Below are positions 8,921-18,785 of a DNA stretch of 64,000 bases, piece after piece. The stretch lies in NCBI GenBank assembly GCA_002719675.1, contig PBID01000016.1:66837-130836 (forward strand). The letters are read 5' to 3'. Positions within the stretch are counted from its first letter, which is position 1, and each line of letters starts with the position of its first letter. Under the pieces are notes generated by a model that ran no database searches, was not told the origin of the DNA, and saw only the letters and a list, made by a program, of their open reading frames with translations. Source of the DNA: Chloroflexota bacterium (GTDB lineage Bacteria > Chloroflexota > Dehalococcoidia > Lucifugimonadales > GCA-2719675). The position numbers and the translations under genes were made by a program.

Positions 8921-9622
8921 TCAACTTACATAAAGTATTCTGTTGCACATTTTGCATTGAATTAGATCTTTTAATTGTATGATTTTTTGTAGCTCAGCTG
9001 TAGTTAAGGCGATCCTACATCCTTGGCATGTGTTTTTTTCAACTTTTACAATAGCTAATCCGTTTTTTGTTTTTCTCAAAAGTTGGTATTTTGATAAATG
9101 TTTTTTTTGGATTTTTGTTTCAACAGTATCTTTTTTTGTAATTAATTTTGAAATCTCCACTTCAGTTTCAGATTTAATTTTTGAAAATTTTTCTTTCTTG
9201 AGGCTCATTTGAGTTTTGATTTTGTCAATTGTAATAGAATCTTCCTTTAATTTTTTGTTGAATTCATCTTGCAACAACATAATTTTAAGAAGTTTGTTTT
9301 CTTCTACAGTTTTTTCTTGGTTTAAAAACCCCAGAGAATTTTCTATAGCTTCAAGTTCTTTAGGATTTGAGACTGAACCATCATATAGTTGCTTCTCAAT
9401 CGAAGAAGATTTTTGGTTGATGTCAGATAATTTATTTTCTGATTTACGTCTAAATTTTTCTATTTCAGAAAGTTTTGAAGTGGAGTGATTGATTTTATTT
9501 TGAGCAATGTTTAATTTATTCTTATTAGTTAATTCTTCATTAATTTTTTGGATATTATTATTTAACTTGTCTAACTTAGAGTCAATTTTTTGCAAGTCAA
9601 CCATCGACTTAATAGAATCCAT
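8921..9622 (-). CDS. Coiled-coil protein with C-terminal C4 zinc ribbon (COG1579-like)
   Basis: Long coiled coil, then TCQGCRIALTTAELQKI...IQCKMCNRILY. Confidence 0.88.
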   Translation of the reverse strand: MDSIKSMVDLQKIDSKLDKLNNNIQKINEELTNKNKLNIAQNKINHSTSKLSEIEKFRRKSENKLSDINQKSSSIEKQLYDGSVSNPKELEAIENSLGFLNQEKTVEENKLLKIMLLQDEFNKKLKEDSITIDKIKTQMSLKKEKFSKIKSETEVEISKLITKKDTVETKIQKKHLSKYQLLRKTKNGLAIVKVEKNTCQGCRIALTTAELQKIIQLKDLIQCKMCNRILYVS

Positions 9623-9754
9623 TATTTAGCCTTGTAGTTTTTTTTAAGAAAGTATACATTTATACTACATTTTTCTCTACCTAATCGATAGTATAATATG
9701 AAGAAATTTGTATATGATTGTTTTAGAATTTTACAAGTAAGTTTAGGAATTTTA

Positions 9755-11185
9755 ATGGAATTAATCAAATTACCAAAAACCAAGATGATATGTACTCTCG
9801 GTCCTTCGACTAATTCAGAAGATGTCATAATTCAATTAATTACAGCAGGAATGAGTATTGCTAGATTGAATTTTTCACATGGCGATTTACAAGAACATAG
9901 AAAATCTTTTCAAATAGTTAGAGATGCTGCTAAAAAATTAAATACTAGGGTAGGAATTTTAGTAGATGTTCCTGGACCTAAATATAGAACTGGGAAATTA
10001 AACGACCCATTTATAATGCTTGAAGAGGAACAAGAATTAATTCTTACAAGTAAGAGTAGTGAGCTAGCTGATAAAAATAAAATTTCAATTTTACCTTCAG
10101 GAATCCATAATGACGTTAGCCCTGGTTCTGTTATTTTACTTAACGATGGATTGATGGAATTGTCTGTCGAAAAAGTTGAAGGTCTTGAAGTTTTTTGCAA
10201 AGTGATTGTGGGAGGGAAACTTACTGAAAAAAGGGGTGTTGCTACTCCAGGAAAAAGTCCTTCTTTACCTTTTCCCGATCAAAATGCTGTTGATGCTTTA
10301 GAATTTGCGGCTGAATATGGTGCTGACTTTGTTGCTCTTTCTACAGTAACAAATGAATCACATGTTTTGTCTGCTAAAAAAATACTTCAAGAATTTAATC
10401 ATTCTCCAGTGATTATTTCAAAAATTGAACGTTCAGAAGCTTTAGAAAATTTCGATCAGATTTTGTCAGTTAGTGATGCTATTATGGTAGCTCGAGGAGA
10501 TATGGGTGTTGAAGTTAAGATGTCAAAATTACCAACTATTCAGAAGGAATTAATTTTTAAATGTAATAATGTTGGAAAGCCTGTAATTACTGCTACTCAG
10601 ATGTTAGAGTCTATGATAAATTCTCCTATACCAACTAGAGCTGAGGTTACTGATGTAGCGAATGCAATATATGATGGCACAGACGCTATTATGCTTTCGG
10701 GAGAAACTTCTATCGGATCTTTTCCTCTGGATGCTGTAAAAGTTATGTCTGAAATTGCTCAGGAAGCAGAATCTAGTTTATCTTATGAAAAGATTTTAAT
10801 TGATAAAAGAAATTATTTGGAACCTGATACAAGTGATGCTATAGCGTATTCTTCAGTTCAAACATCGAATCAATTAGATGCTGATTTTCTAGTTGCTTTT
10901 ACCGAATCTGGTAGCACAGCAGTTAGGGTTTCAAAATATAGGCCGCGAGCACCAATTTTAGCTCTTACCTCAACTGAAAATACATCAAATCAATTGACAC
11001 TTAGCTGGGGTGTATTTCCATTTACTATTTCAAAATTAGATAATGTAGATGATTTTTTTCATTTAGCTGAATCTTATTCAAAGCAATTAAAAAAAATGGA
11101 TCAAGGGAACGTTATAGTTCTAGTTGCCGGATTACCCATTGGTGTTTCAGGTGGTACAAATTTGTTAAGAGTAATCACTTTGTAA
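9755..11185 (+). CDS. pyk: Pyruvate kinase (track start 9698 is 19 codons upstream)
   Basis: KTKMICTLGPSTNS, ARLNFSHG, VARGDMGVE, ATQMLESMINSPIPTRAEVTDVANAIYDGTDAIMLSGETS. Confidence 0.96.
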   Translation: MELIKLPKTKMICTLGPSTNSEDVIIQLITAGMSIARLNFSHGDLQEHRKSFQIVRDAAKKLNTRVGILVDVPGPKYRTGKLNDPFIMLEEEQELILTSKSSELADKNKISILPSGIHNDVSPGSVILLNDGLMELSVEKVEGLEVFCKVIVGGKLTEKRGVATPGKSPSLPFPDQNAVDALEFAAEYGADFVALSTVTNESHVLSAKKILQEFNHSPVIISKIERSEALENFDQILSVSDAIMVARGDMGVEVKMSKLPTIQKELIFKCNNVGKPVITATQMLESMINSPIPTRAEVTDVANAIYDGTDAIMLSGETSIGSFPLDAVKVMSEIAQEAESSLSYEKILIDKRNYLEPDTSDAIAYSSVQTSNQLDADFLVAFTESGSTAVRVSKYRPRAPILALTSTENTSNQLTLSWGVFPFTISKLDNVDDFFHLAESYSKQLKKMDQGNVIVLVAGLPIGVSGGTNLLRVITL

Positions 11186-11214
11186 AAAATATTATTGTTC
11201 TAGAGGTGAATTAG

Positions 11215-13407
11215 TTGTTGAAAATTAAAGACTCTATGACAGGTGATTTAAAATCGGTAATCTCTGATAATCAAACTCAGGTAAAAATTTATACTTGCGG
11301 CCCTACTGTGTATCGAAGTGCACATTTAGGTAATATGCGTACTTATTTAATGGCAGATTGGATTCGTCGTGTAATTTCTTTAGACTCTAATATAAAAATA
11401 TTTCATGTTAAAAACATTACAGATGTTGGTCATATGCGTCAAGAGAGATTAGAACTGGGGGAAGATAGAATTATTTCTGCTGCTATTAATGAAAATAAAA
11501 CTGCTAGTGAGATTGCAGATTTTTATACTTCTGAGTTTTTTAGAGATGAAAAAAAACTTAATATAATTCCTGCAGAATTTTTTCCTAAAGCTACTGAAAA
11601 TATTAACGAGATGATTGAAATAATCGAAAAGTTATTGGTAGATGGATTCGCGTATAAAGTACTTGGAAATATTTATTACAATGTAGATAAATGGAAAGAC
11701 TATGGAATTTTGTCTGGTAATAATGGTAGTGATTTACTTGAAGCTGTCAGAATTAAAAAAGATTTGAATAAATTAGATCCTAGGGATTTTACGTTATGGA
11801 AGAAAGCAGAGAAGGGTAGGACTTTAAAATGGAAAAGTCCATGGGGCGAAGGATTTCCTGGGTGGCATATAGAATGTTCAGCAATGTCGATTAAATACTT
11901 AGGTAAATCTATAGATATTCACACAGGTGGTGTTGATAATTTATTTCCCCATCACGAGGATGAAATTGCTCAATCAGATGCATTCAATGGAGTTAAAACA
12001 GTAAAAACTTGGGTTCATGGACAGCATCTTTTGTGGGATGGTGTAAAAATGTCAAAATCTGAGATGAATGATCTAACAGTTTCTGATTTAGAAAATAAAG
12101 GGTTTGATCCAATTGCATTTAGATACTTATGTTTGACTTCTAGGTATTATAATCGGCTACATTTTTCTATTTCTTCTATTAAGTCAGCACAAAATGCTTT
12201 GAAAAAAATCCGACAAAAGGTTTGGATTTGGTCAGAAAATTTGGTTAATAAAAGTTCTGCAGATCAAATTTTGATCAAAAATTACAAATTAAAATTTCAT
12301 CAGTTTGTTTCAGATAATCTGAACTTACCTCTTGCAGTATCTCATATGTGGGCAGTAGTCCATTCTGATTTGTCAGATTCTAATAAATTTGAATTGTTAT
12401 TATATTTTGATAAAGTTTTTGGTTTAGGTTTAGATTCAATATCAAAAAATAAAATTGATCAAGAGATTAATTCAAAAATGTCTTTGCGATCTGATCTTCG
12501 TTTAAATCAGAATTATTCAAGCACAGACAAAATCCGCTCGGATATTGCTGGAAAAGGTTATTTAATAGAAGATACTTCAAAAAAATCTAGAATAAGACCT
12601 TTGATGAATTGGGAGAGTCCTGAAAAAAAGTTTTTGGATTGTTTAAAGTCTCCGAAAGATTTTGCTTTTTTACCTTTGAATGAATCGGAATTTGAAATTA
12701 CAGTAGGATTGATTGCTAGGAATGATCTAGCTGATATTACACGTTTCGTCTCTGGATTTTTAAATACGCTTAAGTTCAAAAATTCTGAATTGTTGATTGT
12801 AAATAACTCAACAAATGTTTATGTACACTCCTATCTAGCAAATTTAAATAAAGATTATCAAAATGTCCGAGTAATTCATTTGGATCATAATTATGGAGAA
12901 GCTACAGCAAAAAACATAATTTTGAAACAAAGTAGAGGCGAGATTCTTATATTGATGGATGTTAGTACAGAAGTTATTGGAGATATTTTTACTCCAATTA
13001 AAAATATATTGTCAGATGAAAAAATTGGTGTTTGTGGGATAGATGGATTAACTTCAGATGATTTTAGGCATTTTCATGAAGATAATAACAAGGGTCTTTT
13101 TGTTGATGCTATGCAGGCATACTGTTTTGCTTTCAGAAGAAACATTTTGTTGGATGTGGGCTTAATGCGTGAAAATTTTAGATTCTATAGGAATTTGGAT
13201 TTGGATTTTAGTTTACAGATAAAGAACTTGGGATATAAAATATTTTCTTTTGATATGCTTCCTTTGAACAAACATGAGCATTGGGTTTTTCAAGAATATT
13301 CTTCTGAAAGGGTCGATGAATTGAGCAAGAAGAACTACAAACGCTTCTTGAAAAAGTGGGATGGAAGAAATGACTTACTCGTAAAAAACCAAAAAAATCA
13401 GATTTGA
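11215..13407 (+). CDS. cysS: Cysteinyl-tRNA synthetase with fused C-terminal GT2-like glycosyltransferase domain
   Basis: CGPTVYRSAHLGNMRTY, HIECSAMS, PHHEDEIAQSDA, KMSKS; CysRS C-terminus IRSDIAGKGYLIEDT; then GLIARNDLADITRF...GEATAKNIILKQSRGEILILMD. Confidence 0.95.
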   Translation: MLKIKDSMTGDLKSVISDNQTQVKIYTCGPTVYRSAHLGNMRTYLMADWIRRVISLDSNIKIFHVKNITDVGHMRQERLELGEDRIISAAINENKTASEIADFYTSEFFRDEKKLNIIPAEFFPKATENINEMIEIIEKLLVDGFAYKVLGNIYYNVDKWKDYGILSGNNGSDLLEAVRIKKDLNKLDPRDFTLWKKAEKGRTLKWKSPWGEGFPGWHIECSAMSIKYLGKSIDIHTGGVDNLFPHHEDEIAQSDAFNGVKTVKTWVHGQHLLWDGVKMSKSEMNDLTVSDLENKGFDPIAFRYLCLTSRYYNRLHFSISSIKSAQNALKKIRQKVWIWSENLVNKSSADQILIKNYKLKFHQFVSDNLNLPLAVSHMWAVVHSDLSDSNKFELLLYFDKVFGLGLDSISKNKIDQEINSKMSLRSDLRLNQNYSSTDKIRSDIAGKGYLIEDTSKKSRIRPLMNWESPEKKFLDCLKSPKDFAFLPLNESEFEITVGLIARNDLADITRFVSGFLNTLKFKNSELLIVNNSTNVYVHSYLANLNKDYQNVRVIHLDHNYGEATAKNIILKQSRGEILILMDVSTEVIGDIFTPIKNILSDEKIGVCGIDGLTSDDFRHFHEDNNKGLFVDAMQAYCFAFRRNILLDVGLMRENFRFYRNLDLDFSLQIKNLGYKIFSFDMLPLNKHEHWVFQEYSSERVDELSKKNYKRFLKKWDGRNDLLVKNQKNQI

Positions 13408-13413
13408 TTTTTT
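13392..13413 (+). terminator. Candidate terminator-like hairpin overlapping the cysS stop codon
   Basis: AAAAAATCA-GATT-TGATTTTTT: 9-bp perfect stem, 4-nt loop, T6 in 3' arm. Confidence 0.4.
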
Positions 13414-13435
13414 ATGAAATATTTGGTGGGATTAA

Positions 13436-14437
13436 ATGGAGATTAACCTTTCTTTAGCTGTATTAATTTTTTTAATTTCTGCTTTATTGGTTGTTATAAG
13501 TGGGATAATTTTAGCAAAATCTGGTGATTCTATTGCAGAATATTCTGGATTAGGCAGAGTTTGGGTAGGTTCTCTTTTAGTTGCTGGTGCTACTTCTTTA
13601 CCTGAATTGGTTACTGTAATTAGCGCTGTGGTATTAGATTCTCCAAGTTTAGCTGGCGGGACTATTTTTGGAGCAAATATGATCAATATGGCAAAATTTT
13701 CAATTTTGGTTTTAATTTTTGGGGGATCAAATATTTTTCAAAATTTATTAAGGTTGCAAGTTTGGGTTGCCACTTTTGCTTTTTTATTGACTTGTGTAGC
13801 AGTATTGATGACAATTTTTTCAAGTAGTATAAAAATATTTGGGGTATCTCCTTTTGGAGTAATATTAATTATAATGTATATTTTGTCTTCTAAGTTTTTA
13901 TATCATAAAAGTGCACTTGATTCTTCTAAACAAAATTTTATAGAACATAACTCTGAAAATAATTCAATTAAGAGACAATGGGCTTTATTTTTTTTGTCGG
14001 CATTAATGCTTTTTATTTCAGCTCCATTTCTAACTTATAGTTCTGAACGAATTTCTGAATTCTCGAATGTCTCTCAAAGCTTCATTGGAGTTTTAGCTTT
14101 AGGTTTTTTGGCAAGTTTACCAGAGTTTACAGCAGCTGCAGCGGCGTTTAAAATTGGTGCTCCAGATTTAGGAGTGAGTGCTCTTTTTGGGAGTAATGCT
14201 TTTAATATTGCTGCCCTTGGTATTGCTGATATTTTTTATCATAAAGGATCTTTGTTTTCAAGTTTAGATATTAGTCATTTAGCAGCAGGTGTTTTTGCAG
14301 TAATTTTAATAGGTTTATGTCTTTTGCAACTTTATCAAAGAACAAAACTACGTCTGTTTTCACTAAGTACGCCTTCTCCTATAATTGTTATATTTTTATA
14401 TATAGTAGGACTTTTTGTTGTTTTTAAACTAGGGTAA
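13436..14437 (+). CDS. Sodium/calcium exchanger family membrane protein
   Basis: Two internally repeated motifs: VAGATSLPELVTVISA and GFLASLPEFTAAAAAFKIGAPDLGVSALFGSNAFN. Confidence 0.88.
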   Translation: MEINLSLAVLIFLISALLVVISGIILAKSGDSIAEYSGLGRVWVGSLLVAGATSLPELVTVISAVVLDSPSLAGGTIFGANMINMAKFSILVLIFGGSNIFQNLLRLQVWVATFAFLLTCVAVLMTIFSSSIKIFGVSPFGVILIIMYILSSKFLYHKSALDSSKQNFIEHNSENNSIKRQWALFFLSALMLFISAPFLTYSSERISEFSNVSQSFIGVLALGFLASLPEFTAAAAAFKIGAPDLGVSALFGSNAFNIAALGIADIFYHKGSLFSSLDISHLAAGVFAVILIGLCLLQLYQRTKLRLFSLSTPSPIIVIFLYIVGLFVVFKLG

Positions 14438-14445
14438 ATTTTAAA

Positions 14446-15444
14446 TTATTTATCTCTAGTTAAAACATAATCTACGAGATCAATGAGAGCTATTTTGTGT
14501 GAATTTTCAGGAAGAAACTTAATTTCATTTAATGCTGTTTTGCAAAACTGCTCTGCTATTTTTAATGCTTCAGAAATGTTTGATTTCTCTGATGCATTTT
14601 CAATTGCTTTGGAAAGTAAAATATTATTTGAAGGATCACCTAAAAATTGAATTATTGGATTTTCTATAGGGTTTTTTTCAATCGAAATAATTGAAGGTAA
14701 TGTGAGTGTCCCTTTTGAAAGATCAGCTGATGTTGGTTTGCCTGTTTTTTGTGAATCTCCAGTAAAATCAAGTATGTCGTCGATTATTTGGAATGCCATT
14801 CCCAAATTATATCCAAAATTTTTCAATGCATTGATTGTCCTTTGATCTGTATTACTTAAAATTGCGCCAGATTCTGAAGCTGTTGTAAATAATGATGCTG
14901 TTTTCTTATAAATTCTTTTGAAATATTTTTCTTTAGTTTGATCTGATGAATACGTTGAATACATTTGATCTAATTCACCTACGGAAAGTTCCATGATTGT
15001 TTCAGAGAATCTTTTGATTACGTAAATAGATTTAGTTTCACATATTAAAGATGCAGCTGCAGCAAAAATATAATCTCCAATTAAAACAGCTGAATTATCA
15101 CCCCATAAGTTGCTAATAGTTGCTTTCCCTCTTCTGAAATTTGAGTCATCTACCGTGTCGTCATGTACGAGAGTTGCGATATGAAGTAGTTCAACAGCAG
15201 CAGCTAATTTTTCAACAGTTTTCAGATTTTGATTGCCGAAACCCGCTGATAATAGCGATAGAGTTGGTCTTAATTTTTTCCCCGATGAATTTAGTGAATA
15301 CTCAAGTAATTGTGACAAAAATGGTAAGTGTTTTTCATTATTATAGCTTTTAGAGAGGTCTGAAATTTCATCTTTGACATTTTCAAGACTATTGTTAATA
15401 GGTGAATAAATATTTGATAGTAGATTGTTTCTGAGGGTATTCAA
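14446..15444 (-). CDS. Polyprenyl synthetase (trans-prenyltransferase)
   Basis: LLHIATLVHDDTVDDSNFRRG (first Asp motif), FQIIDDILDFTGD (second Asp motif). Confidence 0.94.
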   Translation of the reverse strand: MNTLRNNLLSNIYSPINNSLENVKDEISDLSKSYNNEKHLPFLSQLLEYSLNSSGKKLRPTLSLLSAGFGNQNLKTVEKLAAAVELLHIATLVHDDTVDDSNFRRGKATISNLWGDNSAVLIGDYIFAAAASLICETKSIYVIKRFSETIMELSVGELDQMYSTYSSDQTKEKYFKRIYKKTASLFTTASESGAILSNTDQRTINALKNFGYNLGMAFQIIDDILDFTGDSQKTGKPTSADLSKGTLTLPSIISIEKNPIENPIIQFLGDPSNNILLSKAIENASEKSNISEALKIAEQFCKTALNEIKFLPENSHKIALIDLVDYVLTRDK

Positions 15445-17114
15445 TTTTTTCCTATTTTTTTTGTTTCAGTTTCAATAATTGAATCATCTAATTTTTTGAA
15501 TAGAGGGGCACTCTTTTCAAGCTGAATTCCAGGGGAGAGTAAGTTTTTGTCCCATGACCATTTTATAGAACTTTCTTGATTGTCAGTGAACCCAAGCATT
15601 TTATGTAATTGTTGTGATGAAAAAGGTAAGTAAGGATATAAAACTACTTTGAGACAATTAATTACTGATAAGCATGTCCAAATTGTAGTTTGAGTAGATT
15701 CTATATCGTTTTTAATTGTTTTCCAGGGTTCTTTGTGGTCTAAATATTGGTTTGCAGATTTTGCTAAAGCCATAGCTTTTTCCAGTCCTGATCTGAATTT
15801 ACATTTTTCAATGTTTTCACTTATTTCAACAAATTTTTGATTGCATGTATTTAGTAATGCTATAGAGTCATTATCTAATGTACCTGGTTTTGGTATTTTG
15901 CCTTCAAAGTTTTTATGAGTTAATGTCATTACCCTGTTAACAAGGTTTCCATAGGTAGCTACTAATTCATCATTATTAGCGCGAATGTATTCTTCCCACG
16001 AGAAATCAGAATCGCTATTTTCTGGCATATTTGAAGCAATTGCGTATCTAAGAGGATCTGGGTCGTAAAGTGATAAATATTCTGGAAGCCATACAGCCCA
16101 ATTTCTACTTGTTGATTGTTTAGAACCTTCAATGTTTAAATATTCGTTAGCAGGAATATCATGAGGTAAATTTAGGTTGTCATATCCTATCAAAATAGCT
16201 GGCCAGATAATGCTATGAAATGGAATATTGTCTTTCCCCATGAAGTAATAGCTTTTTGCAGAAGATTTCCAAAAATCTTTCCAAGATATTTCAGATGATT
16301 GGTTGTCAGACCACTCGATTGATGCGGAAAGGTAACCAATTACAGCTTCAAACCAGACATATAACTTTTTGTTTTCATAATTTTTTAATGGAACGGGAAT
16401 TCCCCATTCTATGTCTCTAGTAATAGGCCTGTCCTTCAATCCGGATTTTATATACGACATAGAGAAATTTTTTACATTTGGCTTCCAAGTATCTTTGGTT
16501 TCTAGCCATGAAAGGAGTGTGTCTTGGAAATTACTTAGTTTTAAAAAGAAATGTTCAGTTTTTTTTAGTTTGGGAGTCGAATCACATAGCTTGCATTTCA
16601 TATCGATTAAATCTTTGGGATCTAAAGTGATCCCACAACTATCACATTGGTCACCTCGGGCATTTTTGTCATTGCATTTAGGGCATGTTCCGTTAACATA
16701 TCTATCTGCTAAAAATCTTTGGTCTTGTTCACAAAATGGTTGAGTCATAAAATCTTTATAAATTAATTTTTTTTCGTATAATTTTAAGAATATATCTTGT
16801 GCAACTTTTTGGTGATTTTTTGTATGAGTTGATGTGAATAAATCGAAAGTAATTCCTAATTCTTCCCAGTTTTTAACAAATTCTTGATGATATTTTTGGA
16901 ATACTTCTTTTGGAGAAATACCTAAATCTTCTGCAGTTAATGTTACGGGAGTTCCATGTGAATCACTTCCTGAAACCATTAGGACGTCATTACCTTTTGC
17001 TCGATGGTATCTTGCAAAAATGTCTGCTGGAATATAAGCACCAGCTGTTTGCCCAATATGCAAAGAACCATTTGCATATGGCCAAGCTACACATATGAGG
17101 ATTTTTTCATTCAT
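15441..17114 (-). CDS. metG: Methionyl-tRNA synthetase
   Basis: WPYANGSLHIGQTAGAYIPADIFARYHR, zinc-knuckle cysteines, KFSAS-like SKQSTSRN. Confidence 0.95.
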   Translation of the reverse strand: MNEKILICVAWPYANGSLHIGQTAGAYIPADIFARYHRAKGNDVLMVSGSDSHGTPVTLTAEDLGISPKEVFQKYHQEFVKNWEELGITFDLFTSTHTKNHQKVAQDIFLKLYEKKLIYKDFMTQPFCEQDQRFLADRYVNGTCPKCNDKNARGDQCDSCGITLDPKDLIDMKCKLCDSTPKLKKTEHFFLKLSNFQDTLLSWLETKDTWKPNVKNFSMSYIKSGLKDRPITRDIEWGIPVPLKNYENKKLYVWFEAVIGYLSASIEWSDNQSSEISWKDFWKSSAKSYYFMGKDNIPFHSIIWPAILIGYDNLNLPHDIPANEYLNIEGSKQSTSRNWAVWLPEYLSLYDPDPLRYAIASNMPENSDSDFSWEEYIRANNDELVATYGNLVNRVMTLTHKNFEGKIPKPGTLDNDSIALLNTCNQKFVEISENIEKCKFRSGLEKAMALAKSANQYLDHKEPWKTIKNDIESTQTTIWTCLSVINCLKVVLYPYLPFSSQQLHKMLGFTDNQESSIKWSWDKNLLSPGIQLEKSAPLFKKLDDSIIETETKKIGKN

Positions 17115-17211
17115 TAGTAATCAGCCTTTTTTATACTAGATATACTATTTTACTAGAATTTAAGCTTTGATGTATTAGAAGATATGTTTTTACTATGATA
17201 ATTTGAATCTT

Positions 17212-17892
17212 TTAATTGGTCATGTTGTTTTCAATTGTTGGGTCGAGAATTATTGTGAATTCACCTTTGATAGGTGAAATAGTTTCCAATGCTTGTGATG
17301 CTTGACCATAAAAAATTTGTTCGTAAATTTTTGTCATCTCTCGACATACTATTATGTTTCTATTGCCCATTATTTCTATGATAAGGTTTATTGTTGCTTC
17401 AAAACGATACGGAGATTCAAAAAAAATGGTAGGTATCAAATTGTTTTTTGCATTTAATAGCGCTTTTTGTTTTTTACCTTTTTTTTGGGGTAGAAATCCC
17501 AGATGTATGAAACTATCAGAATTCAATCCTGAAATCGATAGTGCTGAGGTAACTGCTGATGGTCCAGGGATAGGGATTATCTGGGCATTCATTTTCCTAG
17601 CTTCAGAAATCAAAATTGATCCAGGGTCATTTATTCCAGGAGTCCCTGCATCAGATACTAGTGCCATATTTGAAGTTGAAAGTTCTTTCAAAATTTTTGG
17701 TAATTTAGATGTTTGGTTATATTTATGATAACTTGTGGTTTTTGTTATAATTTCAAATTTTTTAAGTAACCTTTTAGTGATTCGAGTATCTTCTGAAATT
17801 ATTGTGTCTACTGTTTTTAAAGTGTTTATAGCTCTTAGTGTAATGTCTTCTAAATTACCTATAGGTGTAGAGACAACATATAATGATCCCAC
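17212..17892 (-). CDS. rsmI: 16S rRNA (cytidine-2'-O)-methyltransferase RsmI
   Basis: GSLYVVSTPIGNLEDITLRAI, VSDAGTPGINDPG, PIPGPSA. Confidence 0.95.
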   Translation of the reverse strand: MGSLYVVSTPIGNLEDITLRAINTLKTVDTIISEDTRITKRLLKKFEIITKTTSYHKYNQTSKLPKILKELSTSNMALVSDAGTPGINDPGSILISEARKMNAQIIPIPGPSAVTSALSISGLNSDSFIHLGFLPQKKGKKQKALLNAKNNLIPTIFFESPYRFEATINLIIEIMGNRNIIVCREMTKIYEQIFYGQASQALETISPIKGEFTIILDPTIENNMTN

Positions 17893-17896
17893 TTTT

Positions 17897-18694
17897 TTAA
17901 AGCCCCATAATTTTTTCTAACCCTACTGTTAAACCTGGAGTTTTAGTTACAGATTTGACTGCCATTAGCACTCCGGGCATGAAACTTTCTCTATTAATTG
18001 AATCATGCTTGATAGTGAGAGTTTGGCCTAAATGACCAAAAACTAATTCATGGAATGCAACTCTTCCAGGCATCCTACCACTATGAATAGAAACTCCTGA
18101 TTTAGAAACTCCACCTCTAGAATTTTTAATTAATTCTTTCTGAGATTCAGGAGATTGAAATTTTGTTTTTCTTTCTTTACCTGCAGCTTCAGCAATTGCT
18201 ATTGCTGTTCCAGATGGGGAGTCAATTTTTCCTTCATGATGCATTTCAATAAGATCAGCATATTCAAACCATTTGCCAGAAATTTTTGCCAAATGCATCA
18301 TTAAAACAGCTCCCATAGCAAAGTTAGGGGCAATTACTATACCAGTGTTGTTTGCTTCAGATTGTTTTTGTGCTTCTTGGTAAATTTCATCAGTGATACC
18401 TGTGGATCCTATTACTAAATGGGTTTTAGCTTTTGGTGCAATTTTAATTAGATTATAAGCAGCTTCTGAGTTGGTGAAATCTACAATAACATCAGTATTT
18501 AATAGTAATTCTGAAATTTGATTGGATGAAGGAACTGTAATTGGGCAATTTGGAATTTCTCCAGAGTCTTTTGATAGATGTTGATCAACTACACCTGTAA
18601 GTTCTGTTTCTATATCTTTATTAACGGCTTTGATAACTTCTTGTCCCATTTTACCTAGAGCACCATGGACAACAACTCTTATTTTAGACATCAA
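17897..18694 (-). CDS. dapB: 4-hydroxy-tetrahydrodipicolinate reductase
   Basis: VHGALGKMGQEV, VIGSTG, EMHHEGKIDSPSGTA. Confidence 0.94.
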   Translation of the reverse strand: MMSKIRVVVHGALGKMGQEVIKAVNKDIETELTGVVDQHLSKDSGEIPNCPITVPSSNQISELLLNTDVIVDFTNSEAAYNLIKIAPKAKTHLVIGSTGITDEIYQEAQKQSEANNTGIVIAPNFAMGAVLMMHLAKISGKWFEYADLIEMHHEGKIDSPSGTAIAIAEAAGKERKTKFQSPESQKELIKNSRGGVSKSGVSIHSGRMPGRVAFHELVFGHLGQTLTIKHDSINRESFMPGVLMAVKSVTKTPGLTVGLEKIMGL

Positions 18695-18785
18695 TTTCTC
18701 CTAAAATTTGAACAAAGATTTTACTATTGTAAATTTTACATGATCTTATCAAGTATTTTAAATATCAATTGATATAATATTTTAA

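Noticed and set aside
9622-9828. 68-aa minus-strand ORF opposite the pyk start
   Set aside because: Overlaps the beginning of pyruvate kinase on the other strand; no recognisable motif.
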